In this document: in pieces, positions 7,154 to 10,762 of the stretch | Layout of the letters: each line of letters begins with the position of its first letter | Position numbering within the stretch: the stretch's first letter is position 1 | Assembly: GCA_045644025.1 (NCBI GenBank) | Contig: JAZRGE010000047.1 | Coordinates: 1 to 10,762, forward strand | Reading direction: 5' to 3' | Source: JAZRGE01 sp045644025 | Lineage (GTDB): Bacteria > Bacillota > Clostridia > Oscillospirales > Acutalibacteraceae | Length of the DNA stretch: 10,762 nucleotides | Program-made: the position numbers and the translations under genes | Notes under the pieces: generated by a model | Database searches by the model: none | Told to the model about the DNA's origin: nothing | Seen by the model: the letters and a program-made list of their open reading frames with translations, nothing else

Positions 7154-7624
7154 GTGCCAAGAAGAGGATTTATAGCAAAGCGTGATGTCCTTCCGGACCC
7201 GCTTTACAACTCCAAGATTGTCACTCGGCTCATCAACAACGTCATGCTTGACGGAAAGAAAGGTGTCGCACAGAAGATCGTTTACGGTGCGTTCGACATC
7301 ATCGCTCAGAAAACAGGTAAGGATCCCATTGAAGTTTTCGAGCAGGCTATGGAAAATGTTATGCCTCAGCTGGAGGTTAAGGCTGTTCGTAAGGGCGGCG
7401 CAACCTACCAGGTTCCTTTTGAGGTTCGTCCCGAAAGGAAACAGACTCTGGGCCTTCGTTGGCTCACCACTTACAGCCGCACTCGTTCCGAAAGGACTAT
7501 GAAAGTGCGCCTGGCAGGCGAGATCCTGGATGCTGTAAACGGTGTGGGCGGCGCAGCCAAGAAGCGCGAGGATACCCACAAGATGGCCGAAGCCAATAAG
7601 GCTTTTGCACATTACAGATGGTAA
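7154..7624 (+). CDS. rpsG: 30S ribosomal protein S7
   Basis: S7 is a primary 16S rRNA binding protein that nucleates assembly of the 30S head and lies near the E site and mRNA exit. The product has 156 residues, the usual length for bacterial S7. It begins MPRRGFIAKRDVLPDPLYNSK and contains the diagnostic VTRLINNVMLDGKKG, GGATYQVPFEVRPERK, LRWLTTYSRTR and C-terminal KKREDTHKMAEANKAFAHYRW. The start is GTG, not ATG. It is supported by GGAGG at 7141-7145, eight bases upstream, by the canonical N-terminus beginning exactly there, and by an in-frame TAA directly before it. It lies between the structured spacer and fusA (39 nt downstream) and is surely cotranscribed with fusA, as no terminator is seen. 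Confidence 0.98.
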   Translation: MPRRGFIAKRDVLPDPLYNSKIVTRLINNVMLDGKKGVAQKIVYGAFDIIAQKTGKDPIEVFEQAMENVMPQLEVKAVRKGGATYQVPFEVRPERKQTLGLRWLTTYSRTRSERTMKVRLAGEILDAVNGVGGAAKKREDTHKMAEANKAFAHYRW

Positions 7625-7663
7625 TAACCACATTAAATTGCTTTTAGCATTCAGGAGGAAATT

Positions 7664-9748
7664 ATGCCGAGACAAGTTTCGTTAGAGTCTACAAGAAATA
7701 TCGGCATTATGGCACACATCGATGCCGGTAAAACCACCACAACCGAGCGTATCCTGTTCTACACAGGTATCAACTACAAGATCGGTTAGACTCATGATGG
7801 CGCTGCCACCATGGACTGGATGGAGCAGGAGCAGGAGAGAGGTATCACAATCACCTCCGCTGCTACCACTTGCTTCTGGAAAAATCACCGTGTTAACATC
7901 ATCGATACTCCCGGACACGTTGACTTCACTGTTGAAGTTGAGCGTTCTCTGCGTGTTCTCGATGGCTCGGTAACGGTTTTTTGTGCCAAGGGCGGTGTTG
8001 AACCGCAGTCGGAAACCGTTTGGCGTCAGGCTGATAAGTATCGTGTTCCCAGAATGGCCTACATCAATAAGATGGACATTATGGGTGCCGATTTCTATCG
8101 AGTCCTGCAGATGATGCACGACAGACTTAAGTGTAATGCCGTTGCCATCCAGCTGCCCATCGGCTCCGAAGATACTTTTAAGGGCCTTATAGACCTTGTG
8201 GAAATGAAGGCCTACATCTACAACGACGATAAGGGTATGGATATTTCTATCACCGATATCCCCGCCGATATGGCTGATAAGGCTGAAGAATATCGCACCA
8301 AGCTTATCGAAGCTGTAGCAGAGCAGGATGAAGCTCTGATGGAAAAATACTTCGAGGGTGAAGAAATCACCATCGATGAAATCAAGAAGTGCATCAGAAA
8401 GGCCACCATTGCTAATGAAATGGTGCCTGTAGTTTGCGGTACTTCCTACCGCAACAAGGGTGTTCAGAAAATGCTGGATGCCGTTGTGGATTATATGCCC
8501 TCTCCGCTGGATATTCCCGCTATTAAGGGTATTGATCCCGACACCGAAGAAGAGACCGAAAGAAAAGCATCTGATACCGAGCCCTTTGCAGCTCTGGCAT
8601 TCAAGATCGCTACCGACCCCTTCGTGGGTAAGATCTGCTTCTTCCGCGTTTATTCCGGTAAAGTTGATTCCGGCTCTACCGTGTATAACGCAAGCAAGGG
8701 CAACAACGAGCGTATGGGCCGTATTCTGCAGATGCACGCCAACCACCGCCAGGATATCGAGACCTGCTATGCAGGTGATATCGCTGCTGCTGTTGGTCTT
8801 AAGAACACCACCACAGGTGATACTCTCTGCGCCCAGAACGCTCCCGTAATTCTTGAATCTATGGAATTCCCCGAGCCTGTTATTAGGGTTGCTATCGAGC
8901 CTAAAACAAAGGCCGGCCAGGAGAAGATGGGCGTTGCCCTTCAGAAGCTGGCTGAAGAGGATCCTACCTTCAGGTGCTATACCGATGAGGAAACCGGTCA
9001 GACTATTATTGCTGGTATGGGTGAGCTCCATCTGGAGATCATCGTAGACCGTCTGCTTCGTGAGTTCAAGGTGGAAGCCAATGTTGGTAAACCCCAGGTT
9101 GCTTACAAAGAGACTATCCGCAAGCTGGCTGATGTTGACTACAAGTATGCCCGTCAGTCCGGTGGTCACGGCCAGTATGGTCACGTTAAGATCAAGGTCG
9201 AGCCCAATGAGTCCGGTAAGGGATACGAGTTTATCAACAACATCGTGGGTGGTGCTATTCCTAAGGAATATATCCCCGCTGTTGATGCCGGTATCCAGGG
9301 CGCTATGCAGTCCGGTGTTCTTGCAGGCTACAACGTGGTAGACGTTAAGGTAACCTTGTACGACGGTTCGTTCCATGAGGTTGACTCCTCCGAACTCGCC
9401 TTCAAGCTTGCCGGTTCTATGGGCTTCAAGGAAGCCTGCCGCAAGGCCGATCCTGTTCTGCAGGAGCCTATCATGAAAGTTACTGTTACTGTTCCCGAAG
9501 AGTACATGGGTGATGTTATCGGTGATATCAACTCTCGCCGTGGCCAGATGCAGGGTATGGAAGCCGTTGCCGGCGCCCAGCAGATCGTTGCATTTGTGCC
9601 CCTTTCCGAGATGTTTGGTTACGCTACCGATATGCGTTCCAAGACTCAGGGTCGCGGTCAGTATGTAATGGAACCCAGCCACTATATGGAGGTTCCCAAG
9701 TCCATTTCCGAGAAGATTATTTCCAGCCGTACAAAGAAAGAAGACTGA
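7664..9748 (+). CDS. fusA: Elongation factor G, reading frame interrupted by an in-frame TAG at codon 42
   Basis: EF-G is the GTPase that drives translocation on the ribosome and, with RRF, ribosome recycling. Counted from ATG 7664 (AGGAGG at 7653-7658, spacing 5) the frame spans 694 sense-equivalent codons plus TGA, the normal EF-G length. Codons 1-41 give a perfect N-terminus including the P-loop AHIDAGKTTTTER. Codon 42 is TAG where the family has Glu (KIG-E-THDGAATMDWMEQ). From codon 43 everything is intact: RGITITSA, DTPGH, NKMD, the domain IV loop RQSGGHGQYGHV, and a C-terminus with MGDVIGDINSRRGQMQGMEA and TQGRGQY. An ATG-initiated frame at 7811 (codon 50) has no ribosome binding site and lacks the P-loop, so it cannot be a working EF-G alone. 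The TAG may be a sequencing/assembly error, a nonsense mutation or a read-through codon. Other genes in the window show no such break. Confidence 0.9.
7787..7789 (+). other. In-frame amber codon in fusA (expected GAG, Glu42)
   Basis: The bases before and after stay in one frame with EF-G, so this is a single-codon substitution, most simply GAG to TAG, and not a frameshift. None of the five gene ends visible in the window uses TAG (four TAA, one TGA), so the window does not show that TAG is a working stop in this genome; five ends is too few to argue reassignment. Confidence 0.95.
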
Positions 9749-9762
9749 TTTGAAAATAACTC

Positions 9763-9791
9763 TTGAAATTGGCGCTAAAACTTGTTAGAAT
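9763..9791 (+). promoter_or_regulatory. Candidate sigma-A-type promoter for tuf
   Basis: TTGAAA (9763-9768) and TAGAAT (9786-9791) are separated by exactly 17 nt, and each differs from consensus (TTGACA, TATAAT) at one position. The site begins 14 nt after the fusA stop and would start transcription near 9798, giving a leader of about 50 nt. A separate promoter would let EF-Tu be made in excess over the rest of the str operon, as is known for tuf in other bacteria. Confidence 0.7.
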
Positions 9792-9811
9792 ATGCTTAAC
9801 CGAGCGTAGAT

Positions 9812-9835
9812 CTTATAACTATTATCTTCTATAAG
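9812..9835 (+). other. Weak hairpin touching the tuf ribosome binding site
   Basis: CTTATA (9812-9817) is complementary to TATAAG (9830-9835) across a 12-nt loop, and the 3' arm runs into the AAGGAGG at 9833-9839. The stem is only 6 bp and A+U-rich, so any effect on translation is speculative. Confidence 0.25.
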
Positions 9836-9847
9836 GAGGAAACACAA

Positions 9848-10762
9848 ATGGCAAAAGCAAAATTTGAACGCAATAAGCCCCACGTAAACATTGGTACCAT
9901 CGGTCACGTTGACCATGGTAAGACCACCCTCACTGCAGCCATCACCAAGTACCTTTCTCTGAAGGGCCAGGCTCAGTTTGAGGACTATGCAAACATCGAT
10001 AAGGCTCCCGAAGAGAGAGAGCGCGGTATCACAATCAACACCGCTCACGTTGAGTACGAGACTGATGCTCGTCACTATGCTCACGTTGACTGCCCCGGAC
10101 ATGCTGACTATGTTAAGAACATGATCACCGGTGCTGCTCAGATGGACGGCGCTATCCTTGTTATCGCTTCCACCGATGGCCCCATGGCTCAGACCAAGGA
10201 GCACCTTCTCCTTGCTCGTCAGGTTGGCGTGCCCTACATCGTTGTTTTCATGAACAAGACTGACCTTGTTGACGACGAAGAGCTCCTCGAGCTTGTTGAA
10301 ATGGAAATCCGTGAGACACTTGATAAGTATGAGTTCCCCGGCGATGATACTCCTATCATCAAGGGCTCTGCTCACAAGGCTCTCGTTGCTGCAGACGATC
10401 CTTCTCTCCCCGAGTACGCTCCCATCCAGGAGCTGATGGATGCTGTTGACAGCTACATCCCCACTCCCCATCGTAAGGCTGACCTGCCTTTCATCATGCC
10501 TGTTGAAGACGTATTCACCATCACCGGTCGTGGTACTGTTGCTACCGGTAGAGTTGAGCGTGGCCAGCTCCGCACTGGTGAAGAAGTAGAGATCATCGGT
10601 CTTACCGACGAGAGAAAGAAGACCGTTGTTACCGGTATCGAAATGTTCCGCAAACTGCTCGACTACGCAGAAGCACGCGACAACATCGGCGCGCTGCTCC
10701 GTGGTATCGCGAAAACCGATATCGAACGTGGTCAGGTTCTTGCAAAACCCGGCTCCATCAAC
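9848..10762 (+). CDS. tuf: Elongation factor Tu, 3'-truncated by the window edge
   Basis: EF-Tu delivers aminoacyl-tRNA to the ribosomal A site as a GTP complex. The first 305 of about 395-400 residues are present: the whole G domain, domain 2 and the first residues of domain 3. Motifs are GHVDHGKT (19-26), RGITI (59-63), DCPGH with the catalytic His (81-85), NKTD (136-139, for the usual NKCD) and SAH (174-176, where SAL is usual). Domain 2 includes FTITGRGTVATGRVERG. The start is ATG 9848 after AAGGAGG at 9833-9839, with a likely own promoter upstream. Oddities are H176 in the G5 motif, R277 in AEARDNIGALLRG where AEAGDNIG is usual, and a change from AAG/GAG-rich codons to AAA, GAA and GCG after about 10640. 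Confidence 0.97.
   Translation, partial: MAKAKFERNKPHVNIGTIGHVDHGKTTLTAAITKYLSLKGQAQFEDYANIDKAPEERERGITINTAHVEYETDARHYAHVDCPGHADYVKNMITGAAQMDGAILVIASTDGPMAQTKEHLLLARQVGVPYIVVFMNKTDLVDDEELLELVEMEIRETLDKYEFPGDDTPIIKGSAHKALVAADDPSLPEYAPIQELMDAVDSYIPTPHRKADLPFIMPVEDVFTITGRGTVATGRVERGQLRTGEEVEIIGLTDERKKTVVTGIEMFRKLLDYAEARDNIGALLRGIAKTDIERGQVLAKPGSIN

Noticed and set aside
7055..7675. A minus-strand open frame covering rpsG and its flanks
   Set aside because: It is a shadow of rpsG with no recognisable domain and no initiation signals.
7811..7813. ATG 7811 as the true start of EF-G
   Set aside because: It has no ribosome binding site, and starting there drops the P-loop. The ATG at 7664 has AGGAGG and encodes the canonical N-terminus in the same frame.
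7682..9682. A 666-codon open frame on the minus strand opposite fusA
   Set aside because: It mirrors fusA codon by codon, resembles no protein family I recognise, has no ribosome binding site or operon context, and is explained by strong codon bias on the other strand.

Overview
The window is a piece of a bacterial chromosome core: the 3' part of the rpoBC transcription operon followed by the str operon. All genes are on the + strand, in the order rpoB (5' end missing) - rpoC - rpsL - rpsG - fusA - tuf (3' end missing). The proteins look Gram-positive, probably Clostridia and perhaps an Oscillospiraceae/Ruminococcaceae-type gut anaerobe. Grounds for this are an rpoC of about 1200 residues without the large proteobacterial inserts, strong AAGGAGG-type ribosome binding sites before every gene, moderate G+C, and AGA/AGG arginine codons used beside CGT/CGC. 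The lineage is an inference from remembered family sequences, not from a search.

Layout: 1-2920 is the RNA polymerase beta C-terminal two thirds; 2936-6541 is beta'; 6594-7016 is ribosomal protein S12; 7017-7153 is a structured 137-nt spacer; 7154-7624 is S7; 7664-9748 is EF-G; 9749-9847 is a spacer with a good sigma-A-type promoter; 9848 to the end is EF-Tu. Together the genes supply the polymerase core, two 30S proteins around the decoding and mRNA-exit sites, and the two main elongation GTPases. There are no RNA genes, mobile elements, CRISPR arrays or convincing terminators.

The gene order is ordinary but several details are not. (1) rpoB has an in-frame tandem duplication of about 95 residues (98-379 and 380-667) just before the rifampicin-cluster region. 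The copies are about 78% identical in protein and heavily diverged at synonymous sites. (2) fusA has an in-frame TAG at codon 42 (7787-7789), where a conserved Glu is expected, between the P-loop and the rest of the protein. (3) beta' has unusual residues in the trigger loop (TSHPGG for TFHTGG/TFHIGG) and bridge helix (Arg for His). (4) EF-Tu has His in the G5 SAL motif and Arg at a conserved Gly, the latter inside a 3' tract with different codon choice. These may be real lineage features, recombination products or assembly/sequencing errors; the checks that would separate them are listed.
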